A program made the translations under genes and the position numbers. Of a DNA stretch of 64,000 nucleotides, positions 10,495-22,924 are shown piece by piece. The DNA comes from Sepioteuthis lessoniana. Lineage: Eukaryota > Mollusca > Cephalopoda > Myopsida > Loliginidae. The notes under the pieces are model-generated. The model worked only from the letters and a program-made list of their open reading frames with translations, was not told where the DNA came from and did not search any database. Position 1 is the first letter of the stretch; every line of letters starts with the position of its first letter. The DNA is taken from the NCBI GenBank assembly GCA_963585895.1, contig OY757907.1:109661486-109725485 (forward strand), in the 5' to 3' direction.

Positions 10495-12467
10495 TCACTT
10501 CTCTTGCCCGCAGGAGGTGTTAGAAAAAGATCTGGTGGATCATTTTCTAAAACCTCCCTTCCCTATTCTTTTTAACTTTTTTTTCCTTTTCCTTCTCTTA
10601 TTCTCTTTCATTTCTTCCAGTTTCTCAAATTGCTCGTCACTTTAAAGTTTTGTGAATTAGAAGTTGGTGTCAGTCAGTCTGGTTGGGTCTATTTTTAGAA
10701 TATGCTTTTTTTTTTTGTTTCCCAAATCTATCCTTGGTAAAAAATATATTACCTCTGAACAATTATAAACTCATGCTGATACCATCTATTGATAAAGCTA
10801 GAGAACCTTATCTGCTCGATATTTTTTTTTTTTTTCTTTATTCATTGCTTGGTGTGGATGAATTCATGCATTTCTCAGTTGTTTTTTTTTATCCCAATGA
10901 ATATTATACCAACCACCACACCATTATAATTATTAATGTGAATGAAAAGTTTTTATGCATTATTTAAGAAATTCTCCCAATTATAATATGGTGATTGATA
11001 AATGAATAAAGTTTAAAGTAAAACAAATCATGAAAGAAAAAAAATTAAGAAAATAAAACCATTAAAAAAATATGTAATTAAGATAAATAATAAAATACAA
11101 AAATGAGATATCCCACAATTCCACTTTTTCTTAAAGTTTAATTTTCAGCACCAAAAAGACTAACAACTCTTCATGCCTTGCCAACCCACTGGATTACACA
11201 TACATTTTGCAGCCTCTTGAAAAGGATAGTCCATGCTATCCTACTTTAATAATAATAATAATTCATCAGCTTTATAAAGAACAATTCCACTAGAGAATTC
11301 CATGATATAAAGAATAGAATAAAAATTCAGTAAATGATATTTAGATTTAATATATCGATATGTTTATCATTGTTGGTTCAAATTTTACCATAAACTAGAT
11401 AAATTTAGAAACTTTTTTTTTTATTTAAGGAGATATTAACTTAATGTCTAAAATTAACCAAATTCCTGTTTTATTCATGTTGTCTTTAGTTTACTGAAAT
11501 CAATATCTCTTTTTTTTTTTTTTTTTTTTTTTGCTATTTTCCTTTTTTTTTCCTTTTTTTTTTTCCTTTTTTATGACTTTGTTTGGTTTTTGTTTCTTTT
11601 TAAAGACATCTTTTCATTCTTGCTGATAAAAACTGAAATTCAAATACTTGAAAAACACTTTGCGCTATTCATTCATAAAAAAAAAGATAAAATGTAAAAA
11701 GTTGAAATGAACTCCAAAAAACATGCTTCAAAGTGATCAATACTTGTTGAAGAATAAAAGAAACTCAACAAACTAACATTAGTTTTAAGAACTTAAAGCA
11801 TGATTTTTATCAATTCATCAAATACTGAAGTTTGCTTGTTTATTTTTCAGAAGAACTTTTATCCCTTAACTTGAACATTTTTACGTGGAAAGTATATATT
11901 TTTTTACTTATATCATATAAATCAGACGAAAAAGAATTCAATTTGGCAATTCCATTATATATTTATAATATATATATAATATATAATATATATATATATA
12001 TATATTTATTTTGGGACAACAGATGGTATTGTGACCTCTTCAGGGGAAAAAAAACAATTATATATTTAAGTGTAATTCAGAAATGCTAATATTGCTTCCA
12101 TCAGAAAGAGAATTTAAAAACTAGATTTTATTCAAAACAAAAAAAAGCAAACAATTTTTTATGGTGGAAATATAACTATATCTTAACAAATATAATGTTT
12201 ATGCATTTTTTTAAAACCGATTACATATGATTTAAGACATTAGTGAGTTTTAAAAATGGTGAAATACAATAAATTATATTAACATCATTAAATAAAAAAA
12301 TATTTTTAAAAATTTAATTTTGATTTTTAATTATTTATTTTTCATATATGTTTAAACTGAAATTATTTATATATTTGAAAACTCATGGCATTGAGCACTC
12401 TGTTGGATATTCTACATTCCCCTTGGATTATTACCTTTTAGTCTAATCTTTCGACTATTTTCCTTGG

Positions 12468-12528
<61 letters not shown>

Positions 12529-12560
12529 TGGATATACAGAAATTGTGTTATGATAATACA
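10495..12560. other. Long unassigned AT-rich stretch
   Basis: About 2 kb of very AT-rich sequence. It contains T-rich tracts (including 11510-11572), TA-rich sequence at 11955-12006 and a pure TA run at 12470-12524. Short open frames at 10683 and 11832 are low-complexity. No gene or repeat family recognised. Confidence 0.5.
12470..12524. repeat. TA microsatellite
   Basis: About 27 uninterrupted AT dinucleotides, the longest such run in the window. Confidence 0.95.
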
Positions 12561-12562
12561 AA

Positions 12563-12950
12563 ATGTTCCAACAACTCCTGGCCAAAATTATTAAACCAAC
12601 ATACTTAGAGGATGTTCAGTTGTTTTGAGTTTTTATTTAGCAGTAAATAAACTAATAACAGGTGAGACTCAAAACATTTTTTCATTAATTGCTTAATATT
12701 CTGGATTGATGAAATATTCCTTCAACAAACTGGATTTAATTATTTTAATTGATAGCCTAATTTTTTTCCAAGCTATTCAGAGGAAAATATTAAGGAATGA
12801 TCTGTAGTTTCTTCAAGATACATTTTATGAAGCCAGAATGTTCAAAAATATTTTAGGTCTTATCTGTTAATTGTTTATTTACTGCTAAGTTCAAAAAATA
12901 ATCCAAGTATGTTAATTCTATAATCTTTTTCCAGTGGAAGTTGAAGTGAA
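12563..12950. mobile_element. Tc1-like MITE with about 100-bp inverted repeats
   Basis: The left arm (from 'caactcctggccaaaattat') is an imperfect inverted copy of the right arm (ending 'tttccagtggaagttg'). Both include 'tagcagtaaataaac' and 'accaacatactta' or close variants. 'ggccaaaattatta' near the end resembles the termini of Tc1-like transposons. No transposase is present, so it would move only with an enzyme from elsewhere. Confidence 0.6.
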
Positions 12951-13486
12951 CATGCTCCATTTTACCATAACAATGGAATTTCTCATTACAACAGATTGTT
13001 CTTATTTACTAAACTTTTCTTCTTCAGGAACACAGTTCTTATAGTACTTACTGTTAACTAAGTGGTCACCCATCAAAGTTCTGAATTAGCTCATCACTGC
13101 TTAACTTCAGTGATCAGATGGTAACCTTTTTTATTGGTTTTTTCATCATGACTTGACACCAAATAATTAATGCATTCCCAAAAGTTTGTTTTTTTTTTGA
13201 GCATGAAAACTTTAAGAAATTGGACCTAAGATTAATGTAACTTGAACTTAAGCAAAAACCAGCAAAATCTTTTCTTGATATCTATTCGGTTTTTATCAAT
13301 ATTGGGTCAAATTCTATCAATTTAAAATGTTGAAATGAATATTCTATATATATATTTTTTTTTATTTTAGATATTTTTTATTCCATTATTTAATTCTGAG
13401 AAACACCTTAATTTGAGCCCTAAGACTGGAGAGCTATGCCCTGGTTCTAAGCCAATGTATCAGGGAACATTTTGATTCTAGTCAGA

Positions 13487-13522
<36 letters not shown>

Positions 13523-14239
13523 TATATTTTGATCCTACACTGAAGTACTAATCCATATGGAAATAGTATTGTCGTTTTTACTAGAACTATGCTGGTTAAT
13601 ATAGTGATCTAAATTAGAAGGAGTTATCAACCTTGACCATTGCTCTCATAGACAAAAGCCTTCATCCCCTTATTTAGGCAAATATAAAGCTCATCTTTTT
13701 TAGTTATAGTTGTGTCAGCAAACAGATATATATGTCTAGGCTTAACATGCCATGAATGTTTGGAATATTCAGAGAGTTAAAACTTATAACATATTCTGAT
13801 GATATTACAGTTATAAGATATTTCAAAAAATATTTACATCTTCTTCAGCATAATCATCTTAACTTGTCAGTTATTTATTAAGCTTTGTTTAGCTGTGGTA
13901 CAAGGCCAGTATGAATCAAACTCACTAACAAGGGTCTGCTAAACTAGTTTGCTAACCACTACATAATGTGAGGTGGTCAGCTTAACCTGTGAGTTGACTG
14001 AAAAAATAGCACAACATTCATTATTATTTTTTAAAACAACTGCTTACATCCTTTTAAAAGGTGAAAGTGTGTAACATCACCTTTTGCTTGAATTTACTTG
14101 CAACAACTATTTTCATTTTTACGGTATATCAACCTACCTTGGATTATTTTATACCTTAAAGTTCAAGGAATCACATTCTTTATACATTTATATATACATT
14201 TTTTGTGTAGCTGTTTCTTGAGAGGATTTTAAAAAATTT
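12951..14239. other. Unassigned sequence with TA microsatellite
   Basis: AT-rich. A TA run lies at 13490-13521. No gene or repeat family recognised. Confidence 0.4.
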
Positions 14240-14335
14240 CTTTTGGTCTTATCTAATATGAATAATTTTAAGACAGATTTGACACAATGATAGGATCCTA
14301 ACAAGTACTACCAATCAGAATTTTCCTGGGAGTAA
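14240..14335 (-). repeat. SINE A' fragment (minus), cut by RTE
   Basis: The reverse complement reads 'gccattactcccagg' followed by a 'tctgattggtagtacttg'-type segment and 'ggatcctatcattgtg'. This is the centre and start of the body of family A'. It stops exactly where RTE coding sequence begins at about 14336, so the head was probably lost when the RTE copy inserted or by later deletion. Confidence 0.55.
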
Positions 14336-15105
14336 TGGCAATTATGGGCTACTACGCCGATGACATAGCGTTACTGGCGAATACACCTAACCAAGCCGAA
14401 ACACTACTGCATAGCTTAGGACGAGCCACCACAGGCATTGGCCTCCATGTCAATGCACACAAAACTGAATATATGTGTTACAACCAAACAGGCGACATTT
14501 CCACACTAGACGGAACCTCTGTGAAACTAGTAGACAAATTCACTTACCTAGGAAGCAGCGTCTCATCAACTGAAAAAGACATTGACACACGACTAATGAA
14601 AGCATGGACAGCTATCGATAGGCTCTTGATCATAGGGAAATCAGACCTGACTGATAAAATGAAACGCAGTTTCTTCCAGGCAGCGGTCATATCGATACTG
14701 CTATATGGATGCACTACATGGACGCTAACTAAACGGCTGTAGAAGAAACTAAACGGCAATTACACAAGAATGTTGAGAGCAATACTGAATAAGTCCTGGC
14801 GGCAACACCCCACAAGGCACCAACTATACGGCCTCCTGGCGCCCATCACGAAAACTATACAAGTTAGACAAACCAGACACGCAGGACACTGCTGGAGAAG
14901 CAAGGACGAACTCATAAGGGATGTACTACTATGGACCCCCGCATATAGCCAAGCAAAAGCAGGAAGACCACATGAACATACTTACAGCAGCTATGTGGGG
15001 ATACGGGATGTAGCCCTGAAGACCAGCCAGAAGTGATGAATTATAGGGAGAAGTGGCGAGAGATGGTCAAGGATATCCATGCTAGCGGCACGACATGATG
15101 ATGAT
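14336..15105 (+). pseudogene. RTE-type LINE reverse transcriptase, 5'-truncated
   Basis: Best preserved LINE coding sequence in the window. 135 codons from 14335 carry the catalytic YADD box of the reverse transcriptase palm (YYADDIALLANTP, with Asp-Asp near codons 9-10) and the downstream FTYLGSSVSS and SILLYGCTTWTLTKR motifs. A stop at 14743 interrupts the frame. A second open segment (14746-15036) continues with the KLNGNYTRMLRAILNKSW and RQTRHAGHCWRSKDELI motifs. A frameshift then precedes the terminal REKWREMV-like segment. The 3' end is 'catgatgatgatac'. The endonuclease domain and most of the RT fingers are missing. It would have copied RTE RNA at nicked target DNA, but this copy is dead. 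Confidence 0.9.
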
Positions 15106-16610
15106 ACACTCTCCAAATTATCAAAACTGGATTCTCACCATGAGATGTAGTTTTGTGTCATATTTTTTGCAGGGACTTATTCTTTTGAAGGGAATACAGT
15201 CAATGATTGAAAGCCTCACTGGCACTGTAATATGAAGATAACAAAAAAAAAAATACCACGTAGGTAATAAAGTGACTGAACCTTCTAAATCATTTCAGAT
15301 AAATTTCATATCTAACTTTAGAAAACTAGCTTAGTGATTTTTTTTTTTATAGAGTTAAATGATTTTTAATCACAAAAGAAAGCAATATAGACTATATATT
15401 TAGCATTACCTAAAAAATCTAGACAAAACTATTTTTGTTTTGATAACTTAAAGCCTATGAATTATGAAATAAGATTTAAGATAGAAACTGCAGAAAACAT
15501 CTAAACTCTTCACTTATCAAAAGAAGTGAGAAATATTTTCTTTTTTTTTTTTTTTTTTTGTGAAAAGTGACTAAAGTTTTAAACGAATTACACAAACTAA
15601 ATTTATTCACTGCAGCTTTTAAGAACTGGGATATTTTGGGCTTTTGGAGATAAATAAATAAATCTGATAGAATTTCAGTGTTTCGTGCTTGAATTACTTC
15701 ACAAACCAAATTCAACTTTCCCCAACCAGAATTCCCAAGTTGATGTCCCCTTTTTTTCTTGTTTGGTTTTTACAAGTTATTTATACTCTGTTTTATTTTT
15801 TTTTTTTTCTCTTCTTTTTTGCCCTTCATTAAGCACTAACATCTAAAAGCTCTCAGGCTCAAGCCATTCTTTCGAGAAAACTCAAATAAATCTTAATCTA
15901 CCATTTGTACCCATCCTTATTTTGGCTCCATAGCAGTTCCTCCCCCAGGGTTCAAATGCCATCATCATTGTTAGCTGGAGTCAATGATCTTCAACTAATG
16001 TTCATTTGGCGCACGTACATCTTCTAATGTCCCTGCTGCTTATGCCAAGATGATAAGCACTGGTAATCACCCACTTCAACAAATACATTTAATACCCAAA
16101 AGCAGACCAAGGAATGTTGCCAGAAATTTGGTTAGGAAATGGTCTCAAGATTTCTGATAGACCATGACTTGGATTGTGTCAAGACCCAAGTAACCAGCAA
16201 TGGAATCTTGCCAAAATGTGGGTTTACAGAGGAATTGGGTTAGAGTTGCTGTAATTTGGCATATTGGTTGCATGCTACAGGTCAGATCATGAAGTGCTTG
16301 CCCATTTCTGAAGAAGCATTGCATTAGTCTTGGAACAATATGTTGAGGTAATTGGTCTGTTTATTCTTCTCACTAATTCAAAACATGTTTTTGAAGGTCT
16401 GATTAACCTCTTCTAGTTTGGATTTGATCACCAACATCCAAAAGTTTACAAGCAAAAGTGCACAAACCCCATTTTATCTATGTATTAGTTTACCTGTGCT
16501 GTTTAAACAGGTAGCTATATTTAAATTATGTTGTAATTAGATTAAAATCTTTTCTGCCTTTCATTAAGCACAAACAGGTCTCATATTCAGAAATCTTATG
16601 TTTGTAAAAA
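15106..16610. other. Unassigned sequence
   Basis: AT-rich at 15106-15830, then more balanced sequence at 15850-16550 without family motifs. No exon could be supported. Confidence 0.4.
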
Positions 16611-16614
16611 GAAA

Positions 16615-16770
16615 ATATGCTCTTCTCCACTAGTTATGGGTAAAACAGGACAGACTGGGTTCTCAAGCTTTGGTAAAGCAATCCATTTAGGAGAAAGAAA
16701 CCTGAAACTGGAGTCATTTAGACTGTCTAACTCTGTATTCGACTTGATTCTGTCATGATCTGCTGTGACA
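16615..16770 (+). repeat. SINE family C, old 3' part
   Basis: 'ctccactagttatgggtaaa', 'acaggacagactgggttctc' and 'aggagaaagaaacctgaa' match the core and tail of SINE-C copies such as 21773-22052. The head is not visible. Sequence up to 16925 is unassigned. Confidence 0.55.
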
Positions 16771-17112
16771 CTCATACCAAGATGTGGTTAATGTTAGTGT
16801 TATGAAAGCAGGATGACCTGCTACATGGACAACTGCCAATTTTCCATACAACCTTGTCCAAGCCTGTTCCAAGAGCTAACCATGGTCTCTCAAGATTGGC
16901 CGATGCTATGATGATGTTGTATATTTTCTAGTTTATATTCAGTACTTCCAGAAAATGAAACTAAGGATAAAATGAGTTAAAGTTGAAAAAAAATATTCCA
17001 TTGGAAGATAGAAATTAATGGATATGTTTGAAGTTGAATTCTTTCTTAAAGATAAAACTAATTAACATATTTACATATATTGCTTTGTTACCATTGCAAG
17101 AGATTTTTTTTT

Positions 17113-17485
17113 CTGGAGCTGTAGAATATGCCGACTGAATTTCTCCAGAGGGGTAAGATTCCCCTAATGAGTGTCCTGATTATGACTTTAAACAATTTGA
17201 TGGTAAGGCTCCAGTCTTGGAGCTTTGGGGAATGTGGAGTACCCCTTCATTGCCATTGCTCCTAAGTCCACTCTGGTCTAGAGTGGTAGCACCTGAAAGG
17301 GTCCTGTCTTTGACATTTAAACTGTACTTATGCTAAACTGAATTGTTTGAAATAGAACTGTTTTTGGCATTTAAACTGTGTACTTATGCTAAACTAAATT
17401 GTTTGAAATAGAAGTGTTTATATGTATAAAAATGGATTTGGCATTAAGTAGCCAACAATGTTTGATATGCCATAAAATCAAACCA
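17113..17485 (+). repeat. SINE family A
   Basis: Partial head ('ctggagctgtagaatatgcc'), B-box-like 'gggtaagattcccc', conserved centre, a short body with two repeat units and a tail 'tttgatatgccataaaatc'. It abuts an A' copy on its 3' side. Confidence 0.75.
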
Positions 17486-17489
17486 GAAA

Positions 17490-17818
17490 AAAGTGTCTTT
17501 GGTATGACACTAAACTGTATTTGATGGTGAGGCTCAAGATCTAGAGATCTGAGAAGTGTAAAGTTGGTCTTTATTGCTATTACTCCTAAATCCACTTTCA
17601 CTTAGAGTGATAATGCTTATTAGGATCTCATCAGTGAGTCAAGTAAACACATTTAGATATTATACAGATTTGATAGGATCATATACAAAAATAAAAAAAC
17701 CTCTTGAGAAACAACTACATAAGAAATGTGAATGTACAATGAACATGATTCCCTTACATGTAGGCCTAAAATAGCCATTGACAGATTGACGTGCCATTAA
17801 AATCAATCAATACAACCA
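17490..17818 (+). repeat. SINE family A', headless
   Basis: Starts inside the conserved centre ('gtatgacactaaactgtatt') and ends with an A'-type tail ('gacagattgacgtgccatta', then 'aatcaatcaatac'). The body lacks the repeats of family A. It is adjacent to the younger SINE-A at 17113-17485. Confidence 0.65.
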
Positions 17819-17930
17819 GTCTAGGAAGGTAAACTCTGAATTCTAACCAGCTGTACTCACTTTAAGAATATGACCTTGTGTTGCCTTCTGCCTATGGCAA
17901 GGGTGTCAAATACTCAATTCACTTACCTTG
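17819..17930 (+). repeat. SINE family C, 3' fragment
   Basis: 'ctaggaaggtaaactctgaa' and 'atatgaccttgtgttgcctt' match the tail of family C. The head and core are missing. Confidence 0.5.
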
Positions 17931-18570
17931 TAATTGAATATCTGGACTAGAAAAATGCTGAACATAAAAATATGCATGGATGGATTTATTTAACTCATAT
18001 GATTTGTACTAATGTGCAAAAGATTGCATCCTTTAGTTGAGAATTTTATGTAAAGATCAAAAAAATCTAAAAATCAAACACTTTAGAACCAGCTATATAT
18101 TATTCCTTACATCATCTTATGATGAATGGCTTGGTTCACAGAAGTACACGGTGATTATTGATAAAGACCATCGTGTTAGCTTTCTCAAGATAAGGTGACT
18201 TAAGGAAGCTCCTTAGTGCAACAAGATACTCTAACATCTTTTTTTAAAAAATCATTTCTCAGTTATTTGAAGTTTTGAGCAATAAAAATATTAAGAAATT
18301 TGTTAACTAGAGTCAGATGAAGAGGAAGAAGATTATGCTGCACCAATCTTCCAAAGAAGTAAGACCTGCATTCCTTTGAAAACTACCATTCAAAATTCTA
18401 GCTTTTGTCTTAGTTTTAACATTGTTTCATGACATCTGTGGGAGATACACGACTACCTCAAAAGAAAATATTACCATGGTTGGGGGTCTGATTTTTAATA
18501 CCTCAAGGATCTGTCTTGTTTTCTTTACCTGTTATATTCTCTTAAGGATGTAATAAAATTATGAATTTTT
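17931..18570. other. Unassigned sequence
   Basis: No supported feature. A short purine-rich segment near 18310-18360 has no family match. Confidence 0.4.
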
Positions 18571-18579
18571 TCTTAAAAT

Positions 18580-19590
18580 AGGCATAGCCCAGTTGGCTAG
18601 GGCTGTTGAATACTCTGACAGCTTTTCTACAGAGGTGTAAGAACCCCCACCCACCTAACCAATGTTCTGGAGATGACACTAAACAACATCTTATGGTGAG
18701 GTTCCAGTCCTGGAGCTCTGGGGAATGTGCAGTACTCCTTCATTGCCATTACTCTCAGGTCCACTCTGACCCAGAATGGTAGTACTTGATAGTGTTCCAT
18801 CTAAGAGTCAAATAGAACTGTTTGATCATCTAACTCTGTGCAAACCTATGAGTGATATTAAATTGAATTCTTAGTGTTGCATAGCAATACTTGGAACCAT
18901 TTAAATCCATGAAAATGAATGATTAATATTAAATAGAATTATTAGTGTTGAATTGGAATACTTTAATTGAGCTCAAAAACTGATTTATTGGTATTATAGA
19001 GCTATGACTGAAACCATTTATCTGTGTGCAAATAAAACTGCAAAAATTGAATTATTTGTATTACATGGCAATATTTGAATTTATCAAACTGTGTGCAAGT
19101 AAAATTCTAAGTGTGAGTCATATTTGAAACCACTTCACTATGCGCCAACAAATGATTAATATTAAACAGAATTATTGGTGTTAGCAATACTTGAAACCCT
19201 TTAACTGTGTGCAAACAATAGCAGTACTTGTGTGCAAACAAATTAGCTCCAACTCATTTAACATACGATAACCATCAAACGATCCAATTACAAACCATAT
19301 TTGTATAAATATTTAACTGTGTGTAAACAAATAACTAATGTTAAATTGAATTGTTATTGTTATGTAGTAATACTTGAAACAATAAGCTTTGGCATGCTAA
19401 AAAATTTTACCAACAAACTATTTCTACATTTTCTTTTTTAAGTAGAGGAATTATATTGTGCATGGAATTTTCTGGTCATGGTAATTCAATTCACAAAACA
19501 AACTGTTTATAAACCCAATGTATGTACAGGGTTTGGCATTGAATAACCTACAAAAGTTGATATACCATAAAACCCAACCAGACAAACAAT
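18580..19590 (+). repeat. SINE family A, longest copy (about 1.0 kb)
   Basis: Clear A box 'tagcccagttggctagg' (18591), centre ('gaggttccagtcctggagct', 'cattactctcaggtccact') and tail ('aaaagttgatataccataaa'). The body is expanded to about 750 bp of degenerate units of roughly 70-80 bp, with recurring 'ctgtgtgcaaacaaatga' and 'tagcaatacttgaaacc'. These differ from the 'aaactgaattgtttgaaata' units of other copies. A sister copy with this body type is at 32090-32550. Confidence 0.75.
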
Positions 19591-20330
19591 CAAAATAAAA
19601 GTGTTGTGGTGTGCTGCATAGTGGATGGCTTGGATTAAGAACAAAGATATTTGTCCAAGAAAACATGTCTTTATATAAAAGTTTGGCCATTGTTATAATG
19701 GAACAGGAAGTATTTGTTTTTTTTTTTGTTTTTTGCTGAAAGAAACTGGAAAGATAAAAAAAAGGCTCAGGTTCCATTCAATTAAACATGTTTTATGTGA
19801 ATCAAAATGCTAAAATAACAATGAATAAGGTATTTCATAGAACCATAACCACTTTCTGGAAATTTTCTCCATGATGGAAAGTTAGATTATATCTAGTTCA
19901 ACTAGTGGTGGGTCAGTTGAAGCAAATGATTAATGCAAATATATTCTAGATTGTTGTAGTGAGAGCGAAAGGTAGAGTGAACCACCTGCTGCCATTAGTG
20001 AGAATGGCCATTCTTGTCAGTCAAAGAGTCCACATTTGGTGAGTTGTCTGTGCAGAAAAGGATAGCCAGCGTAAACCTGGGATGTCCACTAATGAAAACC
20101 TGGCTGAGAAGTGCCGAAATTTTGCTTTTGCTAATGACCTGTATTTTGCATAAGTGAGTTTTCAGCTCTAAATTAGATGACAAATTTCTACTTTGGCTGA
20201 ACATCAAAAAAGACCAAATAGATTTTAAGGACATGAAAGATGTAGCTGCAAGCATAAGACAGAGACGATGATGATACTGATTTTGTGTGTTGATTTACGG
20301 AGATTTTTTTTCTTAATAATTTGACTCGGT
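19591..20330. other. Unassigned sequence
   Basis: No supported family. A short 3' feature 'gacgatgatgatac' near 20264 resembles RTE ends, but upstream sequence shows no RTE motif. Confidence 0.35.
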
Positions 20331-20340
20331 GGTTAATTGT

Positions 20341-21050
20341 TTATTTTCCAACTCTTGCTGGGGGTTTCAGTTTGGATACTAACCCCTTGAAACATGTTGC
20401 ACATAGTATCAGGTTACATAGTACTAATATACTTACGCATAGACCAGTAACCAATTGTAATCCAGAGAATGGACTTTCCCATGTGCACATGATGGAATGT
20501 TCTAACGTGCCATAAATAGCTCTCCTTCTTCAAAGCTCAATCAGCAATTGACTCAGCTTGCTGATTTTGCTCACCTATCAAAATCAATAAAGCCTAGCTG
20601 GGGGTTTCTGTTTAGATCTTAACCCTTTGATCCATGTGGTGCATAGCATCAAGTGATATAGTACTAATATACCCATGCATAGACCAGCAACCAATTGTAA
20701 TCCAGAGAATGGACTTTCCCACATGCACACGATGGAATGTTCTAATGTGCCATAAATAGCTCTCCTTCTTCAAAGCTCAATCAGCAATTGACTCAGCTTG
20801 CTATGCAACAGATTGCTGATTTTGATCACCTATCAAATTCAATAAAGCCTAGCTGGGGGTTTCTGTTTGGATGTTAACCCCTTGATCCATGTGGGGCATA
20901 GCATCAAGTGACATAGTACTAATATACCTATGCATAGACCAGCAACCAATTGAAATCTAGGGAATGGACTTGCCAACATGTGTAAGATGGAATGCTCCAA
21001 CGTGCCATAAATATCTCTCCTTCAAGTGACATAGCACTTACAGTGCTTGT
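20341..21050 (+). repeat. Three tandem LTR-derived repeats (about 250-265 bp unit)
   Basis: Copies begin at about 20350, 20597 and 20854, each with 'gctgggggtttc' near the start. Each continues through 'tagtactaatatac', 'gcatagacca' and 'aatggactt' to a 'gtgccataaata' TATA-like element. The third is truncated. The same block occurs singly in LTRs at 8370-8700, 32761-33070 (minus) and 51691-51981 (minus). These are therefore tandem duplications of an LTR promoter region. Copies 1 and 2 are close in sequence, suggesting recent duplication. Confidence 0.75.
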
Positions 21051-21267
21051 TGAGCAAGCTGTAATTTAATTCAATTTACAAAACTTGGTTTAGTTTGGCA
21101 CAAGGCCAGTACTTTGGGACTCTTCACTACACCACTTAAGGTATGTATTTACCTAACTCCTCTACCTCAAGTAGAATGTGACATAATGCCAGTTTAATTG
21201 AATACAGTAGGTTCAAATTCAGTTTTTCTTTTCCTTGATGAGTTGCCTTACTAAGACTAAAGAACTT

Positions 21268-21550
21268 GGTGTAATTGTTATTGTTGTAGGAAATGGACAC
21301 GGCCACACGAGTTCAAATCCTAGACGAGAATGATTGCATTTCATATAGCACCAATAAACTTGGTAAAGGTATGAATCCAATTATTCTCCCTCCAGCTATG
21401 GGTAAATAGTAGGACAGACTAGGTTCTTCAGCCTTGGTGAGGCAACTAGTCTAGGAGAAGGAATACTCTGAATTCAAACCTGTTAAACTCCGTTTAAAAA
21501 TTGACCTTGTGTCATATCCTGCCTGAGTGGAGGGCTTGGGTAAATAGGAC
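21268..21550 (+). repeat. SINE family C
   Basis: tRNA-like head with a B box 'cgagttcaaatcctagacga', core 'ggtaaaggtatgaatccaat' and 'cagctatgggtaaatagtag', and tail 'ttgaccttgtgtcatatcct'. It is non-coding. Five hundred bases downstream is a second, younger copy. Confidence 0.8.
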
Positions 21551-21554
21551 TAAA

Positions 21555-21685
21555 GAACTCGGTCTTCTCTACTATTTAAGCTTAGCTGGATGGAGAACAA
21601 ATAGATTCATGCATTTCTAATGTGCATTAGCACAAAGTGAAACACAAGCAGCTTTCTTCAGGATTTGAACAACTTAGAGTATATA
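21555..21685 (-). repeat. SINE family C, partial (minus)
   Basis: Reverse complement of a C head and core: 'ctggatggagaacaaataga', 'gcattagcacaaagtgaaac' and 'caggatttgaac'. It lies between two plus-strand C copies. Confidence 0.55.
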
Positions 21686-21772
21686 TATTTTTTCCAACTA
21701 GTATTTCTTTTGATTTGAGAGTTGTTTTTTGGCAGGGGATGGGGTGATGGATGGAGTAAACCTTCTTAATAG

Positions 21773-22052
21773 GTACCGGTGGTGTAATGGTTATCGTCAT
21801 AGGGAATGGACACGGCGACACGAGTTCAAATCCTGGATGAGACTGATTGCATTTCACATAGCACTAATACCCTTTGGGAAAGGTATGAATCCAATAACTC
21901 TCTCTCCAGCTATGGGTAAATAGTAGGACAGACTAGGTTCTTCAGCCTTGGTGAGGTGAAAGAAAACTCTGAATTAAAATCTGTTAAACTCTGCTTAAAA
22001 ATTGACCTTGTGTCATCTCCTGCCCAAGTGGAGGGGTTGGGTAAATATGGTT
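21773..22052 (+). repeat. SINE family C with 14-bp target duplication
   Basis: Full copy. The head is 'ggtggtgtaatggttatcgt', the B box 'acgagttcaaatcctggatg', the core 'gggaaaggtatgaatccaat' and the tail 'ttgaccttgtgtcatctcct'. Flanks 'aaccttcttaatag' at 21759-21772 and 22053-22066 are identical, which fixes both ends and shows retroposition through target-primed reverse transcription. Confidence 0.9.
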
Positions 22053-22066
22053 AACCTTCTTAATAG

Positions 22067-22915
22067 TCATATTAACCTACATAAAAAGTTTATTGCTCAT
22101 GTTCATTGCTGTGAGATGTGAACTATTTCATAACTTTTAAGTGCTAAGTTTTTTGTCATCAGTTTTTGAGCCAATATTTCTTCTGATCACTCTATCCAAA
22201 GTTGAAAAATATAATTGAGGAAAATTTTTCCTGTATTTGACCGAATGTCAGAACTTGTTTTTTTCTCCATATAATATTATTGCCGTGTTGTTAACTTAAG
22301 TTATATCATCTGCCACCACCCTGCACCTGGGGTAAAACTCTCATTGCCACTCAAAATTGAATGTTTTGATTGGAGGAATTGTTTATACAGTTCGGTGGTT
22401 TGAAGGAGTGATGTCCCTTGGTTGTCAGCTGCTTGTATTGTCACTATCCAATGGATACAAATAGGTCAAAGATAAAAACAGTTTGAGAGAGAGAGAGAGA
22501 GGTTAGTGAGAAAAGAAATCCGCCATTTTTTTTTTAGATTCTTGATGGAAAAAAAATGTAACATCTGGATTTTTTGGCTTGACGTTGTAAAAATAGATGT
22601 CCATTCAAGTACCCACTTGTGAATACTGATATCGCTCTTAAAGCTTCAGTCAAGAAAATTTATGAGCCAATTGTTAATCATTTATTTGTTTATATACACT
22701 CAGAACTATGGGCAATGGAGTATCCTCAATATTCAAAGACTTAGTCTGTTATCTCCATCTTTAAAATTGTTTCTTTATTATTATTCCTTTAAAAACTGCC
22801 TTCAAAAATCATAAAACTTGAAGTTACATCATCTCTATAGAATTAATATTATGATTACTTGCATGTGAATAAATTGAGAAAATGACTCATTTTAAAATTA
22901 GTATTTGTTAATTAT
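22067..22915. other. Unassigned sequence
   Basis: No family recognised. A GA run lies at 22485-22501. Confidence 0.4.
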
Positions 22916-22924
22916 CGCCCTTTT

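Noticed and set aside
15850-16550. Possible host exon in more balanced sequence
   Set aside because: No open frame of useful length with splice signals or a recognisable domain was found.
19995-20275. RTE 3' end
   Set aside because: Only the 'gatgatgat' terminus matches. None of the RTE protein motifs could be read upstream.
21773-21850. tRNA gene
   Set aside because: A- and B-box-like sequences are present, but they are followed by a SINE body and tail and flanked by target duplications. The same holds for all other tRNA-like heads.
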